64,000 bases of DNA, taken from contig NZ_JBJNRJ010000002.1 in assembly GCF_046233715.1 (NCBI RefSeq), forward strand, positions 144,441 through 208,440, in the 5' to 3' direction. Positions within the stretch are counted from its first letter, which is position 1. Each line of letters begins with the position of its first letter. Below are positions 24,423-32,934 of this stretch, one piece after another. The DNA comes from Trujillonella humicola. GTDB lineage: Bacteria > Actinomycetota > Actinomycetes > Mycobacteriales > Geodermatophilaceae. Position numbers and translations under genes: made by a program. A model generated the notes under the pieces. It saw only the letters and a program-made list of their open reading frames with translations. It was not told the origin of the DNA and did not search any database.

Positions 24423-25292
24423 GTGCCCGCCACGACCCTCGACGGCAAGGCGACCGCCGCCGCGATCCGGACCGAACTGACCGAGCGCGTGGCCGCGCTG
24501 ACCGCCGCCGGCCACCGTCCCGGCCTCGGCACGGTGCTCGTGGGCGACGACCCCGGCAGCCGGTGGTACGTCGGCGCCAAGCACTCCGACTGCGCTCAGG
24601 TCGGGATCGCCAGCATCCAGCGCGAGCTCCCGGCGACCGCGACCCTCGCCGACGTGCTCGCCGTCGTCGAGGAGCTCAACGCCGACCCCGCGTGCACCGG
24701 CTACATCGTCCAGCTGCCGCTGCCGCGGCAGGTGGACGAGTACGCGGTGCTCGAGGCGATGGACCCGGCCAAGGACGCCGACGGGCTGCACCCCACCAAC
24801 CTCGGCCGGCTCGTCCTGGGCGTCGACGGGCCGCTGCCGTGCACCCCGGTGGGCATCGTCGAGCTGCTGCGCCGGTACGACGTGCCCATCGCCGGAGCCG
24901 AGGTGGTCGTGGTCGGCCGCGGCATCACCGTGGGCCGCCCCCTCGGCCTGCTGCTCACCCGGCGCAGCGAGAACGCCACCGTGACCCTCTGCCACACCGG
25001 CACCCGCGACCTGGCCGCGCACCTGCGGTCCGCCGACATCGTCGTCGCGGCCGCCGGCGTCCCCGGGCTCGTGACCCGGGACGTGGTCAAGCCGGGAGCC
25101 GCGGTGCTGGACGTGGGGGTCAGTCGGGTCGACGGGAAGATCGCCGGGGACGTCGCGAGGGACGTCGTCGAGGTCGCCGGGCACGTGGCGCCCAATCCCG
25201 GCGGCGTGGGCCCGATGACCCGCGCCATGCTGCTGCTGAACGTGGTCCTGGCCGCGGAGCGCGCGGCCGGCGTCGAGGCGCTCTCGGCCTGA
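24423..25292 (+). CDS. folD: Bifunctional methylenetetrahydrofolate dehydrogenase/cyclohydrolase
   Basis: The 289-residue FolD interconverts 5,10-methylene-THF and 10-formyl-THF, feeding PurN and PurH with formyl groups. The catalytic Lys is in WYVGAKHSDCAQVGI (about residue 59). The GYIVQLPLPRQVDE loop, DGLHPTN motif and NADP-binding VVVGRGITVGRPLGLLL are intact, and it ends with the conserved NPGGVGPMTRAML. The GTG start matches the homology start and the -10-like CAGACT 7 nt upstream. Its stop overlaps the next gene by one base. Confidence 0.97.
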   Translation: MPATTLDGKATAAAIRTELTERVAALTAAGHRPGLGTVLVGDDPGSRWYVGAKHSDCAQVGIASIQRELPATATLADVLAVVEELNADPACTGYIVQLPLPRQVDEYAVLEAMDPAKDADGLHPTNLGRLVLGVDGPLPCTPVGIVELLRRYDVPIAGAEVVVVGRGITVGRPLGLLLTRRSENATVTLCHTGTRDLAAHLRSADIVVAAAGVPGLVTRDVVKPGAAVLDVGVSRVDGKIAGDVARDVVEVAGHVAPNPGGVGPMTRAMLLLNVVLAAERAAGVEALSA

Positions 25293-25636
25293 TGGTGACC
25301 ATGACCCGTCCGCCGCTCCACCGCCGCCGGCCCTTCCTCGCCGGTCTGCTGCGCCAGCTGCCGCTGCTCGCCGTGATCGTCGCGGTCGGCGTGGGGCTCG
25401 CCATGGTGGCGTTCGAGCACTGGCGGCGCGGGCTGGTCGTCATGGGCGTCGCCCTGGTGGTCGCCGCGGTCCTGCGGCTGCTCCTGCCGGTGCGCCGGGT
25501 GGGCTTCCTCGCCGTCCGCAGCCGGCCGGTCGACGTCGTCCTGCTGGCCGGCGTGGGGGTGGCCGTCGTCGCGGTCGCGCTGGCCATCCCGGCCGACGCC
25601 GGGACCGTCCCCCTGCTGCCTCCGAGCCCCCGCTGA
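25292..25636 (+). CDS. DUF3017 membrane protein
   Basis: A 114-residue protein with three hydrophobic helices (LLAVIVAVGVGLAMVAFEHW, LVVMGVALVVAAVLRLLLP, VVLLAGVGVAVVAVALAI) and the intervening basic segment RRVGFLAVRSRPVDV typical of DUF3017. In actinobacteria this family is regularly encoded just after folD; here the start overlaps the folD stop (TGATG). Function is unknown. Alternative starts are the GTG at 25295 and the ATG at 25301. Confidence 0.85.
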   Translation: MVTMTRPPLHRRRPFLAGLLRQLPLLAVIVAVGVGLAMVAFEHWRRGLVVMGVALVVAAVLRLLLPVRRVGFLAVRSRPVDVVLLAGVGVAVVAVALAIPADAGTVPLLPPSPR

Positions 25637-25659
25637 GGCGGCGGGGTGCGTTCTGCCGC

Positions 25660-25665
25660 TAGGTT
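25660..25665 (+). promoter_or_regulatory. Leaderless-type -10 hexamer of mdh
   Basis: TAGGTT ends 7 nt before the mdh ATG. There is no Shine-Dalgarno sequence. Confidence 0.6.
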
Positions 25666-25672
25666 GGCCGCC

Positions 25673-26626
25673 ATGGCAGAGCAGCCCAGGAACGGCAAGG
25701 TCACCGTCGTCGGTGCCGGCTTCTACGGCTCGACCACCGCTCTCCGTCTGGCGGAGTACGACGTCTTCGAGACCGTCGTCCTCACCGACATCGTCGAGGG
25801 CAAGCCCGAGGGCCTGGCCCTCGACATCAACCAGTCCCGCCCGATCGAGGGCTTCGAGACGAAGGTCGTCGGGGTCGGGGGCGGCTCCTACGAGGGCACC
25901 GAGGGGTCCGACGTCGTCGTGATCACCGCCGGACTGCCGCGCAAACCGGGCATGAGCCGGATGGACCTCATCGAGACGAACGCGAAGATCGTCCGCGAGG
26001 TCGCCGAGAACGTCGCCCGGACCTCCCCGGACGCCGTGGTCATCGTCGTGTCGAACCCGCTCGACGAGATGACCGCGCTGGCGCAGCTGGCCACCGGCTT
26101 CCCGAGGAACCGGGTCATGGGTCAGGCCGGGATGCTCGACACGGCCCGGTTCAGCCACTTCGTCGCGGAGGAGTGCGGCGTCCCCGTCGCCTCCGTGCGC
26201 ACCCTGACGCTCGGGTCGCACGGCGACACGATGGTCCCGGTGCCCTCGCGGTGCACCGTCGACGGCAAGCCGCTGGCCGACGTGCTGCCCGCCGAGCGCA
26301 TCGAGGAGCTGGTGACCCGGACCCGCAACGGCGGGGCCGAGGTCGTCGCGCTGCTCAAGACCGGATCGGCCTACTACGCGCCGTCCGCGGCCGCCGCACG
26401 CATGGCGAAGGCGGTCATCGAGGACTCCGGCGCCGTCATGCCCGTGTGCGCGTGGGTCGACGGCGAGTACGACATCTCCGGCGTCTACCTCGGCGTGGAG
26501 GCCGAGATCGGGCGCGAGGGAGTGCGGCGGGTCGTCCAGGGCGATCTGACCGACAGCGAGCTGGCCGGGCTGCGCGAGGCGGCCGAGGCCGTGCGCGCCA
26601 AGCAGGCCGACATCGCCGACCTGTGA
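25673..26626 (+). CDS. mdh: Malate dehydrogenase (LDH-like class)
   Basis: The 317-residue NAD-dependent enzyme of the TCA cycle. The N-terminal VTVVGAGFYGSTTALRLAE is the Rossmann GxGxxG, with an acidic residue in TDIVEG favouring NAD. The substrate loop Arg is in GLPRKPGMSR, the subunit motif is SNPLDEMT, and the proton relay His is in LGSHGDTMVPVP. It belongs to the lactate-dehydrogenase-like MDH group rather than the mitochondrial-type group. It is followed after 43 bp by icd, so two TCA enzymes are adjacent. Confidence 0.95.
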   Translation: MAEQPRNGKVTVVGAGFYGSTTALRLAEYDVFETVVLTDIVEGKPEGLALDINQSRPIEGFETKVVGVGGGSYEGTEGSDVVVITAGLPRKPGMSRMDLIETNAKIVREVAENVARTSPDAVVIVVSNPLDEMTALAQLATGFPRNRVMGQAGMLDTARFSHFVAEECGVPVASVRTLTLGSHGDTMVPVPSRCTVDGKPLADVLPAERIEELVTRTRNGGAEVVALLKTGSAYYAPSAAAARMAKAVIEDSGAVMPVCAWVDGEYDISGVYLGVEAEIGREGVRRVVQGDLTDSELAGLREAAEAVRAKQADIADL

Positions 26627-26669
26627 GCCGACCTCCGGCCGCACCGGCCGGAGCTGCAGAGAGGGAACC

Positions 26670-27884
26670 ATGAGCAAGATCAAGGTCGAGGGCACCGTCG
26701 TCGAGCTCGACGGCGACGAGATGACCCGGATCATCTGGCAGTTCATCAAGGACCAGCTGATCCTCCCGTACCTCGACGTGAACCTCGAGTACTACGACCT
26801 GGGCATCGAGCACCGTGACGCCACCGACGACCAGGTGACGGTCGACTCCGCGAACGCGATCAAGAAGCACGGCGTCGGCGTCAAGTGCGCCACCATCACG
26901 CCGGACGAGGCGCGGGTGGAGGAGTTCGGCCTCAAGAAGATGTGGCGCTCCCCGAACGGGACCATCCGCAACATCCTCGGCGGCGTCATCTTCCGCGAGC
27001 CGATCATCATGGAGAACGTGCCGCGGCTGGTGCCGGGCTGGACCAAGCCGATCGTCGTCGGCCGCCACGCCTTCGGCGACCAGTACCGCGCCACCGACTT
27101 CCGCTTCCCGGGCGAGGGCACCCTGACGGTGACCTTCACCCCGGCCGACGGCTCCGCGCCGATCGAGCACGAGGTCTTCCAGGCGCCCGGCGCCGGCGTG
27201 GCCCTGGCGATGTACAACCTCGACGAGTCGATCCGCGACTTCGCCCGGGCCTCGCTGAACTACGGCCTGAACCGCAACTACCCGGTCTACCTCTCCACCA
27301 AGAACACGATCCTCAAGGCCTACGACGGCCGGTTCAAGGACCTGTTCCAGGAGGTCTTCGAGGCCGAGTTCAAGGACCGCTTCGAGACGGCCGGGATCAC
27401 CTACGAGCACCGGCTGATCGACGACATGGTCGCGGCGTCCCTCAAGTGGGAGGGTGGCTACGTCTGGGCCTGCAAGAACTACGACGGCGACGTCCAGTCC
27501 GACACCGTCGCGCAGGGCTTCGGCTCGCTGGGGCTGATGACCTCGGTGCTCATGAGCCCCGACGGGCGCACCGTCGAGGCCGAGGCCGCCCACGGCACGG
27601 TGACCCGGCACTTCCGGCAGCACCAGCGCGGGGAGCAGACGTCGACCAACCCGATCGCTTCGATCTTCGCCTGGACCCGGGGCCTGGCGCACCGGGGCAA
27701 GCTGGACGGCACCCCGGAGGTCACCCGGTTCGCCGAGACGCTGGAGAAGGTCTGCATCGACACCGTCGAGGGCGGTCAGATGACCAAGGACCTCGCGCTG
27801 CTCATCTCGCGCGACCAGGCCTGGCTGAACACCCAGGACTTCCTCGCGGCCATCGACACCAACCTGCAGAAGGCCATGTCCTGA
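26670..27884 (+). CDS. icd: NADP-dependent isocitrate dehydrogenase, eukaryote-like homodimeric type
   Basis: The 404-residue enzyme decarboxylates isocitrate to 2-oxoglutarate and makes NADPH. It belongs to the type II (IDH1/2-like) family, shown by VVELDGDEMTRIIWQFIK, the isocitrate-binding SPNGTIRNILGG and R residues in VPGWTKPI, the metal-binding YEHRLIDDMVA, and the NADP site EAAHGTVTRHFRQHQ. It is not the 740-residue monomeric type common in other actinobacteria. GAGAGGGAA precedes the ATG. A large hairpin follows, separating it from the convergent CAP-domain gene. Confidence 0.96.
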   Translation: MSKIKVEGTVVELDGDEMTRIIWQFIKDQLILPYLDVNLEYYDLGIEHRDATDDQVTVDSANAIKKHGVGVKCATITPDEARVEEFGLKKMWRSPNGTIRNILGGVIFREPIIMENVPRLVPGWTKPIVVGRHAFGDQYRATDFRFPGEGTLTVTFTPADGSAPIEHEVFQAPGAGVALAMYNLDESIRDFARASLNYGLNRNYPVYLSTKNTILKAYDGRFKDLFQEVFEAEFKDRFETAGITYEHRLIDDMVAASLKWEGGYVWACKNYDGDVQSDTVAQGFGSLGLMTSVLMSPDGRTVEAEAAHGTVTRHFRQHQRGEQTSTNPIASIFAWTRGLAHRGKLDGTPEVTRFAETLEKVCIDTVEGGQMTKDLALLISRDQAWLNTQDFLAAIDTNLQKAMS

Positions 27885-27950
27885 GCAGGACGGCCTGAAC
27901 AAGGACCCCGTCCTCCTCACGCCACGCTCCGCGCGGCGCGAGCCTCCGGA

Positions 27951-27995
27951 GGGGGCCGGACGCCGGCCCCCTCACCTCCCGGGTGAGGGGGCCGG
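27951..27995. terminator. Bidirectional terminator with two competing stems
   Basis: A perfect 14-bp stem (27963-27976 with 27982-27995, 5-nt loop) lies between convergent icd and the CAP-domain gene. Its 5' arm can alternatively pair with 27951-27959, giving a perfect 9-bp stem with a 3-nt loop. The position suits termination of both genes. Confidence 0.8.
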
Positions 27996-28028
27996 CGCGC
28001 GTCCCGGCTCCGGGGATCCGGGTTCAGC

Positions 28029-29042
28029 TCAGCCGAACACCTGGGTCCACCACGGGCCGCCCGGGCCCTCGGCGATCCCGACCCCGAGCCGGGTCAGGTC
28101 GCAGTCCAGGATGTTCGCCCGGTGGCCCGGGCTGGTCATCCAGGCCGCCATGACCGCGGCGGCGTCGGACTGGCCCCGGGCGATGTTCTCCGCCCGGGCG
28201 GAGGTCCCGGCCGCGGCCGCCCGCTCGAACGGGTCCCGGCCGTCGGGGTCGGTGTGGTCGAAGAAGCCGCGGTCGCGCATGTCGGCGCTGTGCGCCCGGG
28301 CGAGGGCGGCCAGTCCCGGGTCGGCCACGAGGGCCCCGCAGCCGGCGGCCGCCCGCTGCTGGTTGACCAGCGCGAGGACCTGCTGCTCGGCCGGCCCTGC
28401 CGGTGCCGGGGCCGCCGCTGCGGGAGCCGGCGTGCCGGCCGGCGCCGGCGCGGTCGGCGTCCCTGCCGCCGACGGCGTGCTGCTGCCGGACGGGGTGCTG
28501 CTGCCGGGCGGCGTGCTGCTGCCGGACGGCGAGCTGCTGCCCGACGGCGAGCTGCCGGTGGCCGGCGGGGTGCCCGGCCCGGTGCTGCCCGGGGTGCCGC
28601 CGGGTGTGCCGGGGGAGGTCGTGCCGGGGGAGGTCGTGCCGGGCCGTGTCGTGCCGGGCGGCGTCGTGCCGGGCGGTGTCGCGCCCGACCCTGGGGCGGT
28701 GGCGCTGCCCGGCCCGGTGGTGCCGCCGGGCGGCGTCGTGCCGGCCGCCGTCGTCCCGGGCGGGGCCGGCTCGGGCGGGGGAGGGGCGCCGTCCGGCTCG
28801 CCGTCCACGTCCAGCCGGACCGTGCCCGACTCGAGGTCCGCGCCGCCGGGCTCCAGGTCGGTCGAGGCGTCGACCGTCACGGTGCCGTCGGCCGGGGTGC
28901 CGGCGCCGGGGACGACCAGGACGGCGAGCACGACCGCGGCCACCGCCGCGCAGACGCCGGCTCCCGACAGCAGGGCGGCCCGTCGGCGCAGGAACGCCGT
29001 GAGCCGGGTCAGCGGCCCCGGGCCGGTGGTCATGTGGTGCAC
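28029..29042 (-). CDS. Secreted or anchored CAP/SCP-domain protein with Pro/Thr/Ser-rich linker
   Basis: The 337-residue protein has an N-terminal basic segment, one transmembrane helix (about residues 25-48, VCAAVAAVVLAVLVVPGAG), and a long extracytoplasmic linker of PGTT, PSGS and PAP repeats (about 75-215). A C-terminal CAP domain follows, with NQQRAAAGCGALVADP, HSADMRDRGFFDHTDPDG, ENIARG, HRANILDCDLTRLGVGIA and WWTQVFG. It matches the bacterial YkwD-like CAP family, whose function is largely unknown. GAGGA lies 6 nt before the GTG. The DNA of the linker is a degenerate tandem repeat. Confidence 0.88.
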   Translation of the reverse strand: MHHMTTGPGPLTRLTAFLRRRAALLSGAGVCAAVAAVVLAVLVVPGAGTPADGTVTVDASTDLEPGGADLESGTVRLDVDGEPDGAPPPPEPAPPGTTAAGTTPPGGTTGPGSATAPGSGATPPGTTPPGTTRPGTTSPGTTSPGTPGGTPGSTGPGTPPATGSSPSGSSSPSGSSTPPGSSTPSGSSTPSAAGTPTAPAPAGTPAPAAAAPAPAGPAEQQVLALVNQQRAAAGCGALVADPGLAALARAHSADMRDRGFFDHTDPDGRDPFERAAAAGTSARAENIARGQSDAAAVMAAWMTSPGHRANILDCDLTRLGVGIAEGPGGPWWTQVFG

Positions 29043-29210
29043 GAGGGGTCCTCACGAGTTGCAGATGACACGGATGTGCTTTACCGGAGACTAGACGTGA
29101 TCGGTCCGTCACGAAAAGCCACCGAGGTCAGCCGCCCCCCGCTGGCCCGTGGTCCGTCCGGGTGGGTGCCCGGTGGGCATCGTCGGGCGGGGCAGGCAGC
29201 ATGGAGCCGC

Positions 29211-29240
29211 ACCGCACGACCGCCGTACCGCACGACCGCC
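29211..29240 (+). repeat. Short direct repeat in leader of the CorC gene
   Basis: ACCGCACGACCGCC occurs twice (29211-29224 and 29227-29240), 16 bp apart in register, 35 bp upstream of the CorC-type GTG. It could be an operator or a slippage product. Confidence 0.6.
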
Positions 29241-29274
29241 GAACCCGAACCGAACCGACAGGAGCACGCCGCCG

Positions 29275-30609
29275 GTGAGCGACGTCTGGCTCAACATCCT
29301 CATGGTCGTCGTCTTCGTCCTGATCGGCGGCTTCTTCGCCGGGGCGGAGATCGCCCTGGTCTCCCTGCGCGAGTCGCAGGTGCGGGGGATGACCGAGTCC
29401 GGCGGCCGGCGCGGCGCGGCCGTGGCCCGGCTGCTCAAGGACCCCAACCGGTTCCTCGCCGCCGTCCAGGTGGGTGTCACCCTCGCCGGCTTCTTCTCCG
29501 CCGCCTTCGGGGCCAGCACGCTGTCCCAGCCGCTGGCCGACGTGCTCCAGGAGCGCGGCCTCTCGCCCGGGCTGGCCGGCACGCTCGCGCTGATCCTGGT
29601 GACGATCGCGATCAGCTACCTGTCCCTGGTCGTCGGCGAACTGACCCCCAAACGCCTGGCGCTGCAGCGGGCCGAGGGCTTCTCCCTGCTCGTCGCCGCG
29701 CCGCTCAACGGCGTCGCCACGGCGTTCCGCCCGGTCATCTGGCTGCTGTCCCGGTCGACCAACCTGCTGGTCCGCCTGCTCGGTGGCGACCCGAAGGCGA
29801 GCGGTGAGGAGATCAGCCAGGAGGAGCTGCGCGACCTGGTGGCCGCGCACGAGTCGCTGAGCAGCGACGAGCGGCAGCTCATCGGCGAGGTCTTCCGCGC
29901 CGGAGACCGGGAGGTCCGCGAGGTCATGACGCCGCGGACGGAGGTCGACTTCCTCGACGCGTCGCTGACCGCGAGCCGGGCGGCCCGGCAGGTCGCCGAC
30001 AGCAGCCGGTCCCGCTTCCCGGTCGTCGGCCGCGACCAGGACGACGTCGTCGGCTTCGTGCACATCCGCGACCTGCTGCTGCCCAACCACCCCGCCGGGC
30101 GTGCGGCGACCGTCGGCGACCTGGCCCGCGAGGTGAAGCGGCTGCCCGGTACCGCCGGCGTGCTCACCGCGCTGTCCGGCATGCGCCGGGAGAACCAGCA
30201 CCTGGCGATCGTGGTCGACGAGTACGGCGGCACCGACGGCATCGTCACCCTCGAGGACCTCATCGAGGAGGTCATCGGGGAGATCTACGACGAGTACGAC
30301 GAGGAGGTCGCCCCGGGACCCGCTGCGGTGCCCGGCGGCCCCCAGGACGTCGACGGCCTGCTCAACCTCGACGACTTCGCCGAGGTGACCGGGCTGCGGC
30401 TGGCGGAGGGCCCCTACGAGACGGTCGCCGGCTTCGTCCTGGCCGAGCTCGGCCGGCTGCCGGAGGTGGGCGACGTCATCGAGGTCGAAGGCCGCCGGAT
30501 GAGCGTGGTCGAGCTCGACGGGCGGCGGATCGCGCGCCTGTCGGTCACCCGCCCGGCACCGCCCGCGCCCGACCCCGAGTCGGTGGAGAGCGCGGCGGGC
30601 CCGGCCTAG
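29275..30609 (+). CDS. CNNM/CorC-type membrane protein (hemolysin-III-like transporter)
   Basis: The 444-residue protein has an N-terminal DUF21/CNNM membrane domain (about residues 1-190; FFAGAEIALVSLRESQVR and VVGELTPKRLAL). Two CBS domains follow (about 205-330; REVMTPRTEVDFLDAS and IVVDEYGGTDGIVTLEDLIEE), and a C-terminal CorC_HlyC domain has ETVAGFVLAELGRLPEVGD. Members transport or sense Mg2+ and other divalent cations or confer cobalt resistance. The GTG start has CAGGAG 10-15 nt upstream. Two such genes often occur in tandem in actinobacteria; here there is one. Confidence 0.92.
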   Translation: MSDVWLNILMVVVFVLIGGFFAGAEIALVSLRESQVRGMTESGGRRGAAVARLLKDPNRFLAAVQVGVTLAGFFSAAFGASTLSQPLADVLQERGLSPGLAGTLALILVTIAISYLSLVVGELTPKRLALQRAEGFSLLVAAPLNGVATAFRPVIWLLSRSTNLLVRLLGGDPKASGEEISQEELRDLVAAHESLSSDERQLIGEVFRAGDREVREVMTPRTEVDFLDASLTASRAARQVADSSRSRFPVVGRDQDDVVGFVHIRDLLLPNHPAGRAATVGDLAREVKRLPGTAGVLTALSGMRRENQHLAIVVDEYGGTDGIVTLEDLIEEVIGEIYDEYDEEVAPGPAAVPGGPQDVDGLLNLDDFAEVTGLRLAEGPYETVAGFVLAELGRLPEVGDVIEVEGRRMSVVELDGRRIARLSVTRPAPPAPDPESVESAAGPA

Positions 30610-30626
30610 CGGCCGCTCTGCAGAGC

Positions 30627-30653
30627 ACCGCCCCGAGCCCTGCGGGAGGCGGT
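30627..30653. terminator. Weak hairpin between convergent CorC-type gene and galE
   Basis: ACCGCC and GGCGGT pair around a GC-rich loop in the 43-bp convergent gap. It is a modest candidate bidirectional terminator. Confidence 0.35.
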
Positions 30654-31609
30654 CAGCGGCGGGCCTGCGCGACCTGCCAGGCGTCGCGGACGATGCCGGC
30701 CAGGTCGGTGTGCCGCGGTGCCCAGCCCAGGTCGGCCCGGATGCGGTCGCTGCCGGCCACCAGTTGCGCCGGGTCACCGGCGCGCCGCTGCCCGACCTCG
30801 ACCGGCACCGGGTGTCCGGTGACCTCCCGGACGGCGTCGACCACCTGCTGGACCGAGAAACCCGTGCCGTTGCCGAGGTTGTAGATGCGGTGCTCGCCCG
30901 GCTGCGGTGCGGTGAGCGCCAGCAGGTGGGCGTCGGACAGGTCCTGGACGTGGATGTAGTCGCGGATGCACGTGCCGTCGGGCGTCGGGTAGTCCTCGCC
31001 GTACACCGTCATCACCTCCCGCTGACCGGCCGCCACCTGCAGCGCGATCGGGATGAGGTGGGTCTCGGTGGTGTGCCGCTCGCCCAGGCCGTAGGCGGCT
31101 CCCGCCACGTTGAAGTAGCGCAGGCTCACCGCGGCGAAGCCGTACGCGGTCGCGTACGAGGTCAGCATCGCGTCGACGGCGAGCTTGGTGGCGCCGTAGG
31201 TGTTGGTCGGCCGGGTCGGCGCGTCCTCCGGGATCGGCACCTGCTCCGGCTCGCCGTAGGTGGCCGCGGTCGAGGAGAAGACGATCCGCCGGCAGTCGGC
31301 GGCCCGCATGGCCTCGAGCAGGGCCAGCGAGCCACCGACGTTGGTCTCCCAGTAGGTCTCCGGCCGGACCTGCGACTCGCCGACCAGGCTCTTGGCGGCG
31401 AAGTGCAGCACCGCCTCGGGCCGGACCTCGGCCAGCACCGGCGCCGAGTCCTGCAACGAGGCCGTCACGAGCCGGGCGCCGGGCGGGACCGCGTCGGCGT
31501 GGCCCGTGGACAGGTCGTCGAGCACGGTCACCTCGTGCCCGGCCTCCAGGAGGGCGGCGGTGACTACGCTGCCGATGTAGCCGGCGCCGCCGGCGACCAG
31601 AACGCGCAT
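30653..31609 (-). CDS. galE: UDP-glucose 4-epimerase
   Basis: The 318-residue extended SDR enzyme interconverts UDP-glucose and UDP-galactose for cell-wall sugars. It has VLVAGGAGYIGS for NAD binding, the catalytic YGATK, PTNTYGATKLAVDAML, the DYIHVQDLSDAHL strand and NLGNGTGFSVQQV. Start ATG 31609 follows TAGGGT by exactly 7 nt, so the upstream in-frame GTG at 31618 is not needed. It is divergent from the hisC-like gene. No Leloir pathway genes adjoin it. Confidence 0.95.
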   Translation of the reverse strand: MRVLVAGGAGYIGSVVTAALLEAGHEVTVLDDLSTGHADAVPPGARLVTASLQDSAPVLAEVRPEAVLHFAAKSLVGESQVRPETYWETNVGGSLALLEAMRAADCRRIVFSSTAATYGEPEQVPIPEDAPTRPTNTYGATKLAVDAMLTSYATAYGFAAVSLRYFNVAGAAYGLGERHTTETHLIPIALQVAAGQREVMTVYGEDYPTPDGTCIRDYIHVQDLSDAHLLALTAPQPGEHRIYNLGNGTGFSVQQVVDAVREVTGHPVPVEVGQRRAGDPAQLVAGSDRIRADLGWAPRHTDLAGIVRDAWQVAQARR

Positions 31610-31616
31610 GGGACCC

Positions 31617-31622
31617 ACCCTA
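31617..31622 (-). promoter_or_regulatory. Leaderless-type -10 hexamer of galE
   Basis: TAGGGT on the minus strand ends 7 nt before the galE ATG. Confidence 0.6.
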
Positions 31623-31685
31623 GGGACGGCGGAGCGGACGCACCCGACCCACCGGGGCGGGTCCGCCCTCGGGAGGACGGACGAC

Positions 31686-32846
31686 GTGGTCAGCGCACGC
31701 CCGGCGGTGCGGTCCCTGCCGGCCTACCGGCCCGGGCGGAACCCGGCGGACCTCGCGCGCGAGCTCGGGGTGGCCCGCGCGGTCAAGCTGGCCAGCAACG
31801 AGGTGGCCTTCCCCCCGCTGCCCGCGGTCGTCGAGGCGCTGAGCACCGCGGCCGCGGAGACCAACCGCTACCCCGACAACGGCGCCGTCGTCCTCACCGA
31901 GGCCCTCGCCGGCCGCTACGGCGTCGACCCCGCGCAGGTCGTTCCGGGCTGCGGCGCGGTGATGCTGTGCCAGCAGCTCGCCCAGGCCTACAACGACCCG
32001 GGCAGCGCGATCGCCTTCGCCTGGCGCAGCTTCGAGATGTACCCGCTGCTGGCCCAGGTGGCGGGCGCCCGGTCGGTCCCGGTGCCGCTGGTGCCGGGGC
32101 GGCCGGGTGGACCGGCCGACACCCACGACCTCGAGGCGCTGGCCGCCGCGGTCGACGCCGACACCCGGCTGGTCTTCGTCTGCAACCCGAACAACCCGAC
32201 CGGCACCGCCGTCGGCCGGGACGCGCTCGAGCGGTTCCTCGACGCGGTGCCCGCCGACACCCTCGTCGTGCTCGACGAGGCCTACCGGGAGTTCGTCACC
32301 GACCCCGACGTCCCCGACGGCATCGAGGTGATGCGCGGACGGCCGAACGTGGCGGTGCTGCGCACCTTCTCCAAGGCCTGGGGGCTGGCGGGCCTGCGGG
32401 TGGGGTACCTGGTCGCCGAGGATCCCGCCGTCGCCGACGCCGTCCGGCGCACGCACGTGCCGTTCAGCGTCTCGATGCTCGCCCAGGCCGCCGCGGTCGC
32501 CGCGCTGGCCAGCGAGGACGAGGTGCGCCGCCGGGTCGCCGCGGTCGTCGCCGAGCGCGACCGGCTGACCGCCGGGCTGCGGGGCCTGGGCCTGGACGTG
32601 CCCGACAGCCAGGCCAACTTCGTCTGGTTGCCCACCGCCGGACGGACGGCGGAGCTCGCCGCGGCGCTGGAGGCACGCGGGGTCATCACCCGCCCGTTCG
32701 CCGGCGAGGGGATCCGCGTCACCGTCGGCACCCCCGAGGAGGACGACCTCGCGCTCGCAGCCCTCGGCGAGGTCCTCGGCCGGAGCACCGGCCCGGGCGA
32801 GGCCCAGGAGGTTCCCGCGGTGCCGGCCGCCACGCCGACCGGCTGA
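31686..32846 (+). CDS. hisC: Histidinol-phosphate aminotransferase family (class I/II PLP enzyme)
   Basis: The 386-residue PLP-dependent aminotransferase has the PLP lysine in RTFSKAWGLAGLRVGY, the NPNNPTG motif in the large domain, VLDEAYREF, and the HisC-typical N-terminal LPAYRPGR and KLASNE. It converts histidinol phosphate to imidazole-acetol phosphate or acts on aromatic 2-oxo acids; stand-alone HisC paralogues outside the his operon often serve phenylalanine synthesis (Pat). The GTG at 31686 has GGAGG 9 nt upstream. No other his gene is nearby, so the aromatic role is a real alternative. Confidence 0.85.
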   Translation: MVSARPAVRSLPAYRPGRNPADLARELGVARAVKLASNEVAFPPLPAVVEALSTAAAETNRYPDNGAVVLTEALAGRYGVDPAQVVPGCGAVMLCQQLAQAYNDPGSAIAFAWRSFEMYPLLAQVAGARSVPVPLVPGRPGGPADTHDLEALAAAVDADTRLVFVCNPNNPTGTAVGRDALERFLDAVPADTLVVLDEAYREFVTDPDVPDGIEVMRGRPNVAVLRTFSKAWGLAGLRVGYLVAEDPAVADAVRRTHVPFSVSMLAQAAAVAALASEDEVRRRVAAVVAERDRLTAGLRGLGLDVPDSQANFVWLPTAGRTAELAAALEARGVITRPFAGEGIRVTVGTPEEDDLALAALGEVLGRSTGPGEAQEVPAVPAATPTG

Positions 32847-32921
32847 CCGGGCTCGCCCGCCGCGGCCTCGCACTTCGCCGGCCGATGCGGGAGGGGCAAC
32901 CCGGGCCCGGCTCCGGGCTGG

Positions 32922-32927
32922 TTTGAT
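32922..32927 (+). promoter_or_regulatory. Leaderless-type -10 hexamer of trpS
   Basis: TTTGAT ends 7 nt before the GTG at 32935. It overlaps the alternative ATG at 32926 and so favours the GTG. Confidence 0.45.
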
Positions 32928-32934
32928 GGCCGAC

